Positions 21,412 to 21,969 of a stretch of 21,969 nt of DNA are shown here, piece by piece (position 1 is the stretch's first letter; each line of letters begins with the position of its first letter). Source of the DNA: Deltaproteobacteria bacterium. GTDB taxonomy: Bacteria > Desulfobacterota > Deferrimicrobia > Deferrimicrobiales > Deferrimicrobiaceae. Location of the stretch: assembly GCA_025357175.1 (NCBI GenBank), contig JANXPS010000272.1, positions 1-21,969 on the forward strand, written 5' to 3'. The notes under the pieces are model-generated. The model worked only from the letters and a program-made list of their open reading frames with translations. It was not told the DNA's origin and did not search any database. The translations under genes were made by a program, and so were the position numbers.

Positions 21412-21969
21412 TCAAGGGAGGGTCAGAATTTCCGGCCCATCCCCCGTGATGGCGACCATGTGTTCAAAGTGAGCCGACCGTTTCCGGTCTCGGGTTACGA
21501 CCGTCCAACCGTCTTTCAGAATTTCGACACCCCAGCCGCCCTCGTTCACCATCGGCTCGATCGCCAAGACCATCCCCGCGATGAAACGGGGACCGGTACC
21601 CGGAGTACCGAAATTGGGAACCTGCGGCTCTTCATGCAGTCGCCTGCCGATTCCGTGGCCGACAAAATCACGAACGACCGAAAAACCCGCCGATTCGACG
21701 ACCTCCTGAATCGCGCTGGATAAATCACCCAGGCGATTGCCGACCTTGCATGACCCGATGCCTTTCAAAAGAGAGGCTTCCGTGGTCCGGATCAATCTTT
21801 CGTTTGCGCCATCGATCTTTCCGACAGGAAAGGTTCGGGCCGCATCACCGTAGAACCCTTCCGAGATAACGCCGAAATCGATGCTGACGATGTCGCCTTC
21901 CTGCAATATTCGCTTTCGGGAAGGGATCCCGTGTACGACTTCATCGTTCACCGAGGTGCACAGGTTGGC
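21412..21969 (-). CDS. map: Type I methionine aminopeptidase, 5' end outside window
   Basis: This enzyme removes the N-terminal methionine from new proteins. The visible 185 residues begin inside the protein (ANLCTSVNDEVVHGIPS) and run to the normal C-terminus. The catalytic metal ligands of the family are present: the Asp pair in SIDFGVISEGFYGDAA, the His in GHGIGRRLHEEP, the Glu in AIEPMVNEGG, and a final Glu near SAHFEHMVAIT. A full MetAP-I is about 250 aa, so about 65 residues are missing. In the usual order it lies after secY and adk, which would be just beyond the window. It leads into infA. Confidence 0.97.
   Translation of the reverse strand, partial: ANLCTSVNDEVVHGIPSRKRILQEGDIVSIDFGVISEGFYGDAARTFPVGKIDGANERLIRTTEASLLKGIGSCKVGNRLGDLSSAIQEVVESAGFSVVRDFVGHGIGRRLHEEPQVPNFGTPGTGPRFIAGMVLAIEPMVNEGGWGVEILKDGWTVVTRDRKRSAHFEHMVAITGDGPEILTLP

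Overview
The window looks like a chromosomal segment from a high-GC, dissimilatory-metal-reducer type of bacterium of the Geobacter/Desulfuromonadota ('deltaproteobacterial') kind. The basis is four multiheme c-type cytochromes with 49 CXXCH sites in total, a Fur/FeoB/DtxR iron block, and the gene order map-infA-rpmJ-rpsM-rpsK-rpsD-rpoA-rplQ. The exact lineage is an inference, since no rRNA gene is present. Every supported gene lies on the minus strand, so transcription runs from high to low coordinates. No tRNA, rRNA, CRISPR array, insertion sequence or phage gene was seen.

Region A (21969 down to 17926) is the end of the large ribosomal-protein operon: map (5' end outside the window), infA, rpmJ (37 aa), rpsM, rpsK, rpsD, rpoA and rplQ. 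It closes with a strong intrinsic terminator at about 17857-17888. The L17 protein has an unusual 60-residue Lys/Ala/Pro tail.

Region B (17926 down to 14483) opens with a well-formed sigma-70-like promoter (TTGACG, 17 bp, TATCAT). Its -10 box overlaps a perfect 9-bp inverted repeat that resembles a Fur box. Behind it lie fur, feoB, an eight-cysteine 63-aa protein, and a DtxR-type regulator with a C-terminal FeoA domain. Adjacent genes mostly overlap by 4 bases.

Region C (14508 down to 3638) continues without an obvious terminator: a PEGA-domain membrane protein, a 12-heme cytochrome c, ExbB, ExbD, a TonB-like protein with a Gly/Ala-rich linker, a membrane-anchored cytochrome with five CXXCH sites plus one CX3CH and one CX4CH, a four-helix cytochrome b fused to TPRs, a small anchored cytochrome c with a CX4CH site, an NHL beta-propeller protein, a DUF4177-like protein and a 931-aa cytochrome with 30 CXXCH motifs. 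I read this as a candidate iron-regulated electron-transfer system. The cytochrome b would take electrons from the quinone pool, the anchored and soluble multiheme proteins would carry them across the periplasm, and a proton-driven ExbBD/TonB-like motor is encoded in the same unit. Neither a TonB-dependent receptor nor an outer-membrane porin is in the window.

Region D (3627 down to 1) holds ftsB, a membrane GAF-GGDEF diguanylate cyclase whose true start is probably upstream of the only canonical start codon, and argS (3' end outside the window). argS has its own candidate promoter and an AT-rich palindrome. TTG start codons are common throughout, including in rpsM and rpsD.
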